This document shows, in pieces, positions 44,197 through 52,680 of a stretch of 64,000 bases of DNA (positions are counted from its first letter, which is position 1; every line of letters begins with the position of its first letter). This DNA comes from Fibrobacterota bacterium. Its GTDB lineage: Bacteria > Fibrobacterota > Chitinivibrionia > Chitinivibrionales > Chitinispirillaceae. A model generated the notes under the pieces. It worked only from the letters and a program-made list of their open reading frames with translations. It searched no databases and was not told the origin of the DNA. The translations under genes and the position numbers were made by a program. Where the stretch lies: positions 186,001 to 250,000 of the forward strand of contig JAEYNR010000079.1 of the NCBI GenBank assembly GCA_023412475.1, given 5' to 3'.

Positions 44197-44240
44197 TTGC
44201 ACCAATGCAATGGATGCAACGAAACAATGCAAAACTGCAA
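44197..44240. promoter_or_regulatory. Cluster of TGCAA half-sites, probable enhancer-binding-protein site
   Basis: TTGCA at 44197-44201 and TGCAA at 44206-44210, 44215-44219, 44228-44232 and 44236-44240. The first pair forms the inverted repeat TTGCA-CCAA-TGCAA. The cluster is about 95-135 bp upstream of the predicted start of the ORP-type operon, the usual distance for activators of sigma-54 promoters. Confidence 0.6.
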
Positions 44241-44429
44241 TACCTCGAGTGGATTTGTTGCTGTTTTTATGCTTAAAAGAAGGGATAAGATCTATGTTTC
44301 AATATAGAAATCAAGGGGTATAACGACTTTTTGAGCCGGAGTGGGGTCAGTCAAATATGGGTACGGTATAAATAGTTTCTGAATCACAAAATATTTGGGC
44401 GAGCCGTTGATTCAAAGGCGTATTATTTT

Positions 44430-44517
44430 CCCGTCAGGGAAAGTTGATGGGCCTCTCCGGGTTGCAAACCGACAAAACCCGTTGCCGCAATAATCGTGGC
44501 AAGCAGGGAGTGACGGG
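44430..44517. ncRNA. Candidate branched RNA/DNA structure between activator gene and operon
   Basis: CCCGTCA (44430-44436) pairs with TGACGGG (44511-44517) and encloses a CGGGTT...AACCCG stem-loop and a TTGCC...GGCAA stem-loop. The segment is more GC-rich than its surroundings. It lies directly after the activator gene (36 bases past its stop) and before the operon promoter. It could be a 3' end structure, a small RNA or a remnant of a repeat; short frames within it are not convincing genes. Confidence 0.4.
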
Positions 44518-44553
44518 CTATTATATGTGAAGAGCAAATCGGCTCTTTCCATT

Positions 44554-45882
44554 TCAAATATTAATTTCATACTTTTTCATTTTTCTCCATAATGTAGTCA
44601 CATGGATACCGAGTTCTTTTGCAGTGTTGAAACGGTTGTATTTGTTACGAGACAAAGCCTCTTCTATTCTGGTTTTGTCAAAATCCTCAAGCGACTGGCT
44701 TGTGCTACTCTTTGTTTTTTGCTTTAACGGCCTGAACAGATAAGCCGGAAAATGCTTCTTTTCAATTACAGAATTTTGACATAAAACAAATGCGTGCTGA
44801 AGAATATTTTCCAGTTCACGAATATTTCCCGGATACTGGTGTTCGAGCAATATATGCAACGCTTCCGAAGACAACCGTTCGATAGATTTGCCTTGAACCA
44901 AATTGAAATGCTTGAGAAAATAGTCCACCAGCAGAGGAATGTCATTGTGCCGTTCACGCAACGGCGGAAGTGTTATGGGCACAACATTGATTCTGTAAAA
45001 AAGATCTTGTCGGAATTCTCCCAACTCTACCATCTGTTCAAGATTACGGTTAGTAGCGGCCACAATCCGTGCCTCCGACTTCACCGATTCTGTGGCTCCC
45101 AATGGTTCGAACACTTTCTCCTGCAATACCCTTAACAATTTAATCTGTACACTCATTGCCAGATCGCCAATCTCATCGAGAAAAAGCGTTCCTCTTTTTG
45201 CCAGTTCGAATCGCCCGGGCTTGTCGGATTTAGCATCGGTAAAAGCACCCTTTTTGTAACCAAACAGCTCGGATTCAAGAAGGTTTTCTGGTAAAGCACC
45301 ACAATTGACCGCAACAAATGGACTCTTAGATCTGTCACTGTGGTTATGTAGCGCTTTGGCGAGAAGTTCTTTGCCAGTTCCGCTTTCGCCAAGGATCAAA
45401 ACCGGTATGTCGCTGCGGGCAATGGCAGGCAGTGTATTGAATATTTCAAAGAGTCGGTGATCCCGTGTTATGATATCAGAGTAGGTGTTTTTTCCAAGAA
45501 TCTCTTTGCGCAGCTCCTCGACCTCGCTCATATCTCGAAAGGTTTCGACACCGCCTACTACGTTTCCCTTGGCATCTTTTAGAATCGCGGTAGAGACACT
45601 GATAGGAACTGTCAAGCCGTTCTTGTTAACGATTTTTACAGTTCTGTTTATGCATTGTTGATTTGTCTTCAATGTCTTTTTTAGAAGACAATCCCTTTCG
45701 CAGACATCAGCGTGAAATACTTCCCAGCATTTTCTTCCAATGGCTTCGGTACGCAGAGTGCCAGTAATTTTCTCCGCAGCCCGATTGAAAGAAGTGATAT
45801 TCCACTCCTTATCGACAGTAAAAACGCCATCGGCAATCGAATCGAGTATGGGATCATATTTTATTTTTTGAGATTCAGACAT
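44554..45882 (-). CDS. Sigma-54-dependent activator, PAS-AAA+-Fis type
   Basis: 442 residues. An N-terminal PAS domain (about 8-125; ILDSIADGVFTVDKEWNI), then the AAA+ domain (GESGTGKE Walker A, FLDEIGDLA Walker B, GAFTDA loop contacting sigma-54, with D for the usual second G) and a C-terminal Fis-type helix-turn-helix (FNTAKELGIHVTTLWRKM). Two cysteines in ADVCERDC suggest redox or metal sensing by the PAS region. Its position just upstream of the ORP-type operon and the nearby promoter and TGCAA sites make that operon its likely target; in Desulfovibrio the ORP genes are also controlled by sigma-54 and a cognate activator. Confidence 0.92.
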   Translation of the reverse strand: MSESQKIKYDPILDSIADGVFTVDKEWNITSFNRAAEKITGTLRTEAIGRKCWEVFHADVCERDCLLKKTLKTNQQCINRTVKIVNKNGLTVPISVSTAILKDAKGNVVGGVETFRDMSEVEELRKEILGKNTYSDIITRDHRLFEIFNTLPAIARSDIPVLILGESGTGKELLAKALHNHSDRSKSPFVAVNCGALPENLLESELFGYKKGAFTDAKSDKPGRFELAKRGTLFLDEIGDLAMSVQIKLLRVLQEKVFEPLGATESVKSEARIVAATNRNLEQMVELGEFRQDLFYRINVVPITLPPLRERHNDIPLLVDYFLKHFNLVQGKSIERLSSEALHILLEHQYPGNIRELENILQHAFVLCQNSVIEKKHFPAYLFRPLKQKTKSSTSQSLEDFDKTRIEEALSRNKYNRFNTAKELGIHVTTLWRKMKKYEINI

Positions 45883-46108
45883 ATCTATCGTTACTACTCG
45901 GCTCTTGAAGCAAAGATCTGGTTAAAAATCAGAAACAATAAGATACAAACAATCAGGCAGAATCAGAAATAATAATTATCATTAGGGTAAACTGTTAGCA
46001 ATGGTACAAGGATTCTCAATTAGCTAAAACATAACTGTATTTCAGTGAAACAATTATGTGCTACGATTTTTTCGGTAAACAAAGAGATAAAAAAAATTCG
46101 CACACCTC

Positions 46109-46966
46109 TCACTCTACCGGTTTGCGTCCCAGAACCCCGATGGAAAGCTGAGTCCAGTGTGCCAGATTTTTATCAGCCAGAGAATTCAGGATCTTGTCCT
46201 TGAGTTTGGCATATAAAGAGTTTTCCAGGGGATATTTTGGCAATTGTACTCCATATTTAAGCAGTGCCTCTCTTATTATTCGCCAGAAAAGATTTGGCCG
46301 CATCCAGTCCCCGTAGGTGTAGGAAATTTCAAAGCCGGATTTGCTCATAAGTTTCTTGAGCTGCGGCATGGTCAGTTGAGTCTCCCAGCCTGCAAACCAT
46401 TTATCCATTGCAATCAGAATCTTTTTGATCACCGTATAAAGATGAAAAGTCTGTGGGACATCGCAAAGACAATATCCACCGGGTTTAGTGATCCGATAGT
46501 TTTCCTCAAGCAGAGGAAGCGGGTTGCGAAAGTGCTCGGCAAGGCCCTGATGAAACACCAGATCGAAGGTCCCATTGGGATAGGGGGTAGAGAACGCATC
46601 TGCCCGAATAAGAGAAAGCTGGTCGTTACCGATATTGTGTTCTTTCTTGAGCTTGCTGATAATCTGAAGGCTTTCCTGAGCAAAATCCAGCACTGTCACC
46701 AGAGCGCCCATGCGGGTGAGTTCGATACTGTCCCTGCCGGAGCCTGCACCGACTTCCAGAATCCTCATTCCTTTAACATTGAGCTGTTTTGTTATAGTTC
46801 TGAGTACCGAGGGTGATGAGGGATAGACTTTGTCGATCTCTTTTTTATTTCGCCAAAAGCGGTTCCAAATCTCCTGATCTGGTTCCGCGTGTTCGTTTTT
46901 TTCTGAACCGTCAGTTTTGTTATCCAGGGTTATAATGTCGTTTGAATAGGGCATTTTATTACTCAT
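46109..46966 (-). CDS. Class I SAM-dependent methyltransferase
   Basis: 285 residues. A Rossmann methyltransferase core follows an acidic N-terminal extension: motif I ILEVGAGSGRDSIEL, then VTVLDFA, a LIRADAF acidic loop, FDLVFHQGLAEHF and PGGYCLCDVPQ. The C-terminal part (residues 170-285) is helical with aromatic residues and may form a lid. The substrate cannot be told; such enzymes occur in glycan, lipid and small-molecule pathways. No clear ribosome-binding site; neighbours face or follow without obvious link. Confidence 0.8.
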   Translation of the reverse strand: MSNKMPYSNDIITLDNKTDGSEKNEHAEPDQEIWNRFWRNKKEIDKVYPSSPSVLRTITKQLNVKGMRILEVGAGSGRDSIELTRMGALVTVLDFAQESLQIISKLKKEHNIGNDQLSLIRADAFSTPYPNGTFDLVFHQGLAEHFRNPLPLLEENYRITKPGGYCLCDVPQTFHLYTVIKKILIAMDKWFAGWETQLTMPQLKKLMSKSGFEISYTYGDWMRPNLFWRIIREALLKYGVQLPKYPLENSLYAKLKDKILNSLADKNLAHWTQLSIGVLGRKPVE

Positions 46967-47338
46967 TTGTCAGTGTGGCAAGAGTGGACTAAAAGTTTTA
47001 AAGCCCCAGAGATAACTGGTTTACACAGCAAAGATTCACCTCCGGGAACTTTTATAGGCTAAACACAAGTATTCGTATTTGCCTGTGAAAAATTATCGAA
47101 TTTAATTTTTACAATATAAGATGACTTTCATTGAGAGCGCAACTTTCTGATTCAGAAAGGCGGAAAAAAAAACAAATCCAAAATCAAAATCTAAATCCGA
47201 AATCCGGAACTCGAAATCCGAAACAAGAGCAGAAACAGTACATGGAAAATTCTTTTTTGAATTTGAGATTTCTTTCATATTTCGAGCTTTCTCTCTGTTT
47301 CGTATTTCGTATTTTCCCCTTTAGATATGTTTCGAATT
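46967..47338. other. Intergenic gap with dispersed AT-rich repeat
   Basis: 372 bases. 47160-47335 holds text of the form CAAAATCTAAATCCGAAATCC...CTCGAAATCCGAAAC and, inverted, TTTCGTATTTCGTATTTTCC...TTTCGAATTTC. The two parts are partly self-complementary, and the same family recurs elsewhere in the window. No gene. Confidence 0.5.
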
Positions 47339-48958
47339 TCATCCTTTGAGCTCTTTAAGTTTTCTCCACAGAGTCGCAGCGCTGATTCCAAGAATTTCAC
47401 AGGCTTTCCGCTGATTTCCCTGGGTGAGTTTGAGCACTGAGGTTATGTGTTGGCTCTCAAGCTGCTTCAAAGAGAGAGGATTTATTTCATCACTGGAAGG
47501 GATACTGTATTTAGGATAATTGGATCTTAAACTGAGGTTTTCGGGCAAAATAACGTTACCGGTACAAAGAAGCGCGGCTCTTTCGATAGCGTTTTCAAGC
47601 TCTCTTATGTTACCGGGCCAGTTATACTCCTGAAGATAGTCCAGGCAGGAGGCATCAAGACGAAGTTGCGGCATTTTCAGGGAATTGGCGAAGTTTTTTA
47701 CGAAATGCCTGGCCAAAGGAAGAATGTCTTCAATTCTTTCCCGCAGAGGTGGGCTATGAATTTCCACCACTGCCAGTCTGTAATAAAGGTCCTCTCTGAA
47801 TTTATCCTCCATTATCAACTGGTGAAGATCGCGGTTAGTGGCTGCCATTATCCTTACATCTATTGAACGTGCACGGTTTTCGCCAACCCGCACAATCTCA
47901 TGCTCCTGAAGCACTCTGAGAAGCTTGATCTGTAAGGCTGCAGAGATATCCCCGATCTCATCAAGAAAAACCGTACCCCCGGCAGCATCTTCAAAGATCC
48001 CTGCCCGCTCCCGGTTAGCTCCAGTGAATGCTCCTGCGGTGTGTCCGAAAAGCTCACTTTCCAGAAGCGATTCGGGTAAGGCTCCACAGTTAATGGGAAG
48101 AAATGTCTTAGTGCGCCGATTTGACAGGGAATGTATATAACGGGCCAGAACTTCTTTACCGGTGCCGGTTTCTCCAGTAATTAGCAAGGCTGAATCGTAG
48201 GGGGCAACCCGTTCTGCAAGGTGCAATACTCTCATATAGGAGGTGCTTCGGATTTCTGGCTGAATCATTGGGGAGGGGGCTGGATTTTTTATTAAAGAAT
48301 TTTTCCTCTGTTCGTTTTGTTGAGAGGATTTGCGACGCAAACTCTCTGAGAGCTGCTCGACCCGGTTACGGATATCCTTTAATTTAAAATTGGAGAGGTG
48401 GTTATTAATTTGTTCTCCCCAGAATCCCTTTTCCCGTCCTACAGCCAGACAGACCCGGTCTGATTTGGAGACGCACTGCTCTTCAATAAAATAGATCTCC
48501 TGATTAAGACAGAAAGAGGCATACCCGCTGGCATGACCGCAAAGAATCCAGCAAGTGCTATCCTTTGTCGCTTCCTGGCTTGTAGAGGTGACCGGTTCGC
48601 TGACCTCTGAGGATTCGTGCCATAATAGTTCCATATGGAATGGCTCAACAGATAGGTGCTTTACAACGGCTCTGGCTAAGCCTGCAAGGGTCTGCATTCT
48701 GGGACCGGCTTTGAGCAGTTCCTCGATTGAGTGCCATTTGAAAATACGTTTCATTGCAGCAGCATCTGCCTTGCCCCAAAAGTACCCGAACTGAATAAGC
48801 AGCTTTCTGGCCTGTTCGAGATCCATCACTTCCAGCAGATCTTTTTTCAACTCTGTAAATGCACGCAGGTCATGCAACAGAAGTCTTCTTCCCTGAAGGT
48901 TAATATCGCCATCATCGAACTCGATTATTTCCGAAAGTTGCAGGTCATTGGAAAACAT
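47339..48958 (-). CDS. Sigma-54-dependent activator with XylR_N-like and V4R domains
   Basis: 539 residues from the ATG at 48958, chosen for AGGGG upstream (a TTG 30 bases earlier lacks a site). Residues about 1-100 resemble XylR_N (IEFDDGDINLQGRRLLLHD, FGYFWGKADAAAMKRIF); about 100-215 form a V4R domain (CWILCGHASGYASFCL, IYFIEEQCVSKSDRVC), which binds small hydrophobic effectors or holds metal. AAA+ core: GETGTGKE, FLDEIGDIS, GAFTGA. C-terminal Fis HTH (KACEILGISAATLWRKL). It is transcribed away from the M20/acyl-CoA synthetase operon, whose sigma-54 promoter and palindromes lie in the shared gap, and so very probably controls it in response to an aromatic or other carboxylic compound. Confidence 0.9.
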   Translation of the reverse strand: MFSNDLQLSEIIEFDDGDINLQGRRLLLHDLRAFTELKKDLLEVMDLEQARKLLIQFGYFWGKADAAAMKRIFKWHSIEELLKAGPRMQTLAGLARAVVKHLSVEPFHMELLWHESSEVSEPVTSTSQEATKDSTCWILCGHASGYASFCLNQEIYFIEEQCVSKSDRVCLAVGREKGFWGEQINNHLSNFKLKDIRNRVEQLSESLRRKSSQQNEQRKNSLIKNPAPSPMIQPEIRSTSYMRVLHLAERVAPYDSALLITGETGTGKEVLARYIHSLSNRRTKTFLPINCGALPESLLESELFGHTAGAFTGANRERAGIFEDAAGGTVFLDEIGDISAALQIKLLRVLQEHEIVRVGENRARSIDVRIMAATNRDLHQLIMEDKFREDLYYRLAVVEIHSPPLRERIEDILPLARHFVKNFANSLKMPQLRLDASCLDYLQEYNWPGNIRELENAIERAALLCTGNVILPENLSLRSNYPKYSIPSSDEINPLSLKQLESQHITSVLKLTQGNQRKACEILGISAATLWRKLKELKG

Positions 48959-48982
48959 GAGGATCCCCTGAGAGTTAATGTG

Positions 48983-49037
48983 TTTCAAAATGAAAATACA
49001 CTACTTCAAAATGAAAATGCAATTAATTCAATTTGAA
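48983..49037. promoter_or_regulatory. Three helically phased palindromes, probable activator sites
   Basis: TTTCAAAATGAAA (48983-48995), TTCAAAATGAA (49005-49015) and TTCAATTTGAA (49027-49037) share a TTCA-N3-TGAA form. Their centres are 21 and 22 bp apart, about two helical turns. They lie 80-135 bp upstream of the predicted start at about 49119 and directly upstream of the divergent activator gene. Confidence 0.7.
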
Positions 49038-49092
49038 ATATACTGATAACAGCTTGTAGAAAAAAGATTATCTTCTGAGGGAATTTCTAAAT

Positions 49093-49108
49093 TGGCCTGG
49101 TTTTTGCG
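49093..49108 (+). promoter_or_regulatory. Sigma-54 (-24/-12) promoter of the M20/acyl-CoA synthetase operon
   Basis: TGGCCTGGTTTTTGCG has GG and GC exactly ten bases apart and fits the consensus TGGCACG-N4-TTGCW at the key positions. Predicted start about 49119, giving a leader of 95 bases. Confidence 0.75.
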
Positions 49109-49213
49109 CCCTCTTATGCGTTCCTTAATAATAACCATAACAATTTCCCAAAAATGTACTCGCAACCGAGACCATTATGGGAAAATAATCGGTAAGAGAC
49201 GGATTGTTACCCT

Positions 49214-50422
49214 ATGTATTCCTTATTGCGGCAAAAAGCATCAGTTCTGGAACCTGATCTTGCTCAGTTGGCCACTAAACTGGTAGCAATCTCCAGTCCC
49301 AGCTTCTCAGAATCCAAAATTGCCGATAGCGTCATCTCCGCTCTTGATGCTCTTTCTTATGACCGGGTTTTTAAGGATAATGCAGGTAATGTGGTGGGTT
49401 GCATCTTTGGCAGAAATTACAACCCGACGATGTTACTGGTTTCTCATCTTGACACTTATTCTGGTAGCTTCAAAACACAGTGTGATCTTGAGGATGGAAA
49501 ACTCTTTGGAGCTGGTGCATCGGATTGTAAGGGGGGCCTGGCGGCGCAGATGTATGCCGGTCGGCTGCTCAAGGAGTGTTTTCCCATGTATGGGAATCTT
49601 ATTCTGGTCTCCACAGTGGCTCAGCAGAGTGGCTGCAACGCTGGAATTCGTCAATTTCTTAAAGAAACCCTGCCATCGATTGGGCTCAAACCATCTTTTG
49701 CATTATTGGGTGAGCCTACTGATTTAGGGCTCTATTATGGGCATGATGGCTGGATGTGCATAGAACTCACTTTGGCTGCAGAGGAGTTTACCGGGCTTGA
49801 GGCTTGTGCAAGGGAGTTAAACCAGTTTCTTAGTAAGAGCTCGTCCTCATCATCGGAAGAGCTGCTGGAAGAGGTGTCTGTCAGTGACCCACAATACAGC
49901 AGCGACAAGCAGTGCTCCCGGTGTGTGATCGATATAATGCAAAGATTGCGCGATAAGAACGAGCCGGTTTTCCTTTTAAAACGATATCGGGAAACTGCAC
50001 GTTTAATTTGTAAACAATTCGGAGTACGTCTGATTTCAAGCGGTGTTAAAAGACGCAACATAACTGAAGAGAGTGGCTTTACTTTAAGAGCCCGCCAAGT
50101 GTCCGTCCCCTGGATGACCGATCCGCTTAACAGTTTTTTTGAGGAGGCCAGGCTTGCTTTAAGAGCTGCGGATTGTAAAATTAAAGGTGGGCAATGGCAT
50201 CTTAAGAGTCTGGGGATGGGGACTGCTGGCAGTGTACTGGTAAATGAATATTCGATCCCAACTATCGGATACGGGCCAGGCAACATGTCATGCAGTCCGG
50301 AGGAATCTGTGGAAATCAAGGACCTTAATGAAGCCTTTTTTGGCACAGCGGTAATTGCACATCGCCTCTTAGGTATACCCTCATCCGAAATAAACGAACA
50401 AAACCATAATTTACAGCTATAA
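49214..50422 (+). CDS. M20-family (ArgE/DapE-like) hydrolase homologue, probably catalytically altered
   Basis: 402 residues. The M20 fold is evident: LLVSHLDTYSG (metal His and Asp), GAGASDCKGGLA (bridging Asp), LGEPTDLGLYYGHDGW (metal acidic residue), and a C-terminal GYGPGN. But the segment that normally reads ADEE-GG carries AQQSG (near residue 138), so the catalytic Glu and its metal neighbour are Gln, and the last metal His (usually AHTPNE) is replaced in MSCSPEES. It may therefore be non-hydrolytic or use a different chemistry. First gene of the sigma-54 operon, followed at 15 bases by the acyl-CoA synthetase. The start has no strong ribosome-binding site. Confidence 0.75.
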   Translation: MYSLLRQKASVLEPDLAQLATKLVAISSPSFSESKIADSVISALDALSYDRVFKDNAGNVVGCIFGRNYNPTMLLVSHLDTYSGSFKTQCDLEDGKLFGAGASDCKGGLAAQMYAGRLLKECFPMYGNLILVSTVAQQSGCNAGIRQFLKETLPSIGLKPSFALLGEPTDLGLYYGHDGWMCIELTLAAEEFTGLEACARELNQFLSKSSSSSSEELLEEVSVSDPQYSSDKQCSRCVIDIMQRLRDKNEPVFLLKRYRETARLICKQFGVRLISSGVKRRNITEESGFTLRARQVSVPWMTDPLNSFFEEARLALRAADCKIKGGQWHLKSLGMGTAGSVLVNEYSIPTIGYGPGNMSCSPEESVEIKDLNEAFFGTAVIAHRLLGIPSSEINEQNHNLQL

Positions 50423-50437
50423 CAGGAGTTAAGTTTC

Positions 50438-52564
50438 ATGTCAGAATCCATCAATATTGAAGAAAAAAAACTGAAGTCACTCTATGAGCCACAGTCTGTT
50501 GCCATCATTGGGGCATCCCAGAATCCTGATAAGGTAGGCTACAAGATCCTTTTTAATCTCAAAAGGTCCGGATACCAGGGAAAAGTCGTGCCGGTCAACC
50601 CTAATGCTGAGAGTATCCTTGATTATAAAAGCTATAAATCATTGGATCTGTATAGCGGTTCAATTGACCAGAGTGTTATTGTTGTGCCCAGAAAAGCTGT
50701 GATGGAAGCGGTGAAGGCTTCCATTGCAAAGGGAGCAAAAGCAATCACAGTTATTACTGCTGGTTTTAAAGAACAGGATCACGAAGGGGCTGAGCTGGAG
50801 AAACAACTGGCAGCTCTCTGTAAAGAATCGGGAGTGCATCTTCTGGGGCCTAACTGCTTGGGACATCTCAATACCCAGTTTGACATGGATCTATCATTTG
50901 GCAATAAGTGGCCAAAAAAAGATAGCATCGCCTTTATTTCCCAGTCTGGCGCTCTCTGTTCTGCTATTCTGGACCGGGCAGCAGAAAGAGGGTTCGGACT
51001 TTCAAAAATGATAAGTATAGGCAACAAGGCTGGCCTTACCGAAACAGAACTCCTTGAATCGTTGGCTGATGATGAGTCCACAAAAGTAATCGTCTGTTAT
51101 CTGGAAAGTATAGATAACGGACAGGAATTTGTAGAGATCGCCAGAAAAGTATCTGTCAAAAAGCCAATCATCACCTTCAAATCCGGGGTGACAAAATCCG
51201 GCTCCAAAGCTGCCTCATCGCATACGGGAAGTCTTGCCGGGGCCGACATCGCTTACGAAACTGCTTTTAACAAATGCGGAATTATTCGCGTGCAAACTTA
51301 TGAGCAGATGTTTGAGTATGCAACCGCCTTTAATTCTCAGCCTCTGCCTAAAGGAAGAAATGTAGCGGTTATTACCAATGCTGGTGGACCTGGCATCATG
51401 GCTACAGATGCAATTGAACTGGCCGGATTAAAAATGGCAGAACTCTCTGCAGCGGCCACTGAAGAACTTAAATCGTTTCTTCCAAAAGCCGCAAGTGTTA
51501 AAAATCCGGTGGATGTTCTGGGTGATGCAGATCCTATCCGGTACGCAAAAGCACTGGAAGTCCTGCAAAAAGATCCTAACGTCGATTCTATTATTATTCT
51601 GCTTACTCCACAGGCAGTGACAAAATCGATGGAAACAGCACAGGTGCTTTGCAAATATATCGACAGGTCCAAGCCGGTATTGGCCTGTTTTATGGGTGGA
51701 GTAGATGTCACTCCTGCACGTGATTTTATGCTGGAAAATGGTCTGGCCGATTATCGCTCACCGGAGAAAACCGTTAATGCTCTTTATGCTATGGCCAGTT
51801 ATGCGGAGTGGAAAAAACAACCCTCTGCAGAGTCAAGGGAGATTAAAGGTGATCGTGCAACTGTCTCTACTATTATTAAAAAATACAGAGCTGTGGGTCA
51901 GGTTCAGATAAATGAGAGTGATACCAAGAAAGTTTTAAAAGCATACGGAATTAATACTCCTGCAGGTGCGCTAGTAAACAGTGCAGAAGAGGCTGCAAAG
52001 GAAGCTGAAAAGATTGGCTATCCTATTGCCATGAAGATTGTTTCTCCTGATATTATTCATAAGTCTGATGTCGGAGGAGTGATGCTTCACTTGAAAACTG
52101 CTGCTGCTGTCTCGGAAGCATATTCAGCGATGTTAAGTAAGATTAGGACCAATGTGCCAAATGCAAGCATTACCGGTGTTTATATAGAAAAGATGTCCGG
52201 ACCCGGAAGTAAAGAGATTATTATCGGCCTGACCCGTGATCCACAGTTTGGACCAATGGTAATGTTTGGAATGGGCGGTATCTTTGTCGAATTACTTAAA
52301 GATGTAAAATTTGCACTCGCTCCGGTAAGTCAAAACGATGCTCTGGAGATGATCAAACAGATTAAAACCTATCCCTTACTGTCAGGTTATCGTGGACAGA
52401 AACCGGTTGCAGTTGAAGCTATTGCTGATACAATCGTGAGGATAAGCCAGTTGGCAGTTGATTTCCCTGAAATCAAAGAGATGGATATTAATCCGTTTAT
52501 GGCTTTTCCAAGTGCAGAGGAATCAATTGCTGTTGATGGACGTATGACTTTGACTGCACAATAA
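50438..52564 (+). CDS. ADP-forming acyl-CoA/acetyl-CoA synthetase (fused alpha-beta)
   Basis: 708 residues. These enzymes interconvert acyl-CoA, ADP and phosphate with the free acid, CoA and ATP, yielding ATP from amino-acid or aromatic-acid breakdown. Alpha part: SVAIIGASQNPDKVGYK (CoA-binding domain), SQSGALCSAIL, and AASSHTGSLAGADIAYE with the phosphohistidine. Beta part from about residue 485 is an ATP-grasp: YGINTPAGALV, MKIVSPDIIHKSDVGGV, and late KEMDINPF. A CAGGAG site precedes the ATG. Being cotranscribed with an M20 homologue and driven by an XylR_N/V4R-type activator, it likely acts on a specific carboxylic acid rather than acetate. Confidence 0.9.
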   Translation: MSESINIEEKKLKSLYEPQSVAIIGASQNPDKVGYKILFNLKRSGYQGKVVPVNPNAESILDYKSYKSLDLYSGSIDQSVIVVPRKAVMEAVKASIAKGAKAITVITAGFKEQDHEGAELEKQLAALCKESGVHLLGPNCLGHLNTQFDMDLSFGNKWPKKDSIAFISQSGALCSAILDRAAERGFGLSKMISIGNKAGLTETELLESLADDESTKVIVCYLESIDNGQEFVEIARKVSVKKPIITFKSGVTKSGSKAASSHTGSLAGADIAYETAFNKCGIIRVQTYEQMFEYATAFNSQPLPKGRNVAVITNAGGPGIMATDAIELAGLKMAELSAAATEELKSFLPKAASVKNPVDVLGDADPIRYAKALEVLQKDPNVDSIIILLTPQAVTKSMETAQVLCKYIDRSKPVLACFMGGVDVTPARDFMLENGLADYRSPEKTVNALYAMASYAEWKKQPSAESREIKGDRATVSTIIKKYRAVGQVQINESDTKKVLKAYGINTPAGALVNSAEEAAKEAEKIGYPIAMKIVSPDIIHKSDVGGVMLHLKTAAAVSEAYSAMLSKIRTNVPNASITGVYIEKMSGPGSKEIIIGLTRDPQFGPMVMFGMGGIFVELLKDVKFALAPVSQNDALEMIKQIKTYPLLSGYRGQKPVAVEAIADTIVRISQLAVDFPEIKEMDINPFMAFPSAEESIAVDGRMTLTAQ

Positions 52565-52587
52565 AATCCGGTTTTGGTACTCATAAT

Positions 52588-52608
52588 GGTCCGGAATTTT
52601 TCCGGACC
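52588..52608 (+). terminator. Hairpin after the acyl-CoA synthetase gene
   Basis: GGTCCGG (52588-52594) / CCGGACC (52602-52608), loop AATTTTT, followed by the weak tail TGCTCTT. Confidence 0.6.
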
Positions 52609-52641
52609 TGCTCTTAAATGTTGGTATTGATGATTTTGTTG

Positions 52642-52680
52642 AAACGACGTTCCTGTCTGGATCGTCGTTTTTTGTTTTAT
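52642..52680 (+). terminator. Rho-independent terminator, second of a pair
   Basis: AAACGACG (52642-52649) pairs with CGTCGTTT (52663-52670) and is followed by TTTGTTTTATT. Stronger T run than the hairpin 34 bases earlier; the two together would end the operon. Confidence 0.75.

Noticed and set aside
44409..44545. Short minus-strand frames inside the branched element
   Set aside because: Two overlapping frames of 30-47 codons are open, but neither has a ribosome-binding site, and the segment is better explained by its base-paired structure.
50340..50360. TGGCAC...TTGCAC resembling a sigma-54 promoter
   Set aside because: The GG and GC pairs are 13 bases apart instead of 10, and it lies inside the M20 gene.
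49735..50454. Long minus-strand frame opposite the M20 gene
   Set aside because: It is the complement of a gene with clear M20 motifs, and its own translation is Ser/Leu-rich without family features.
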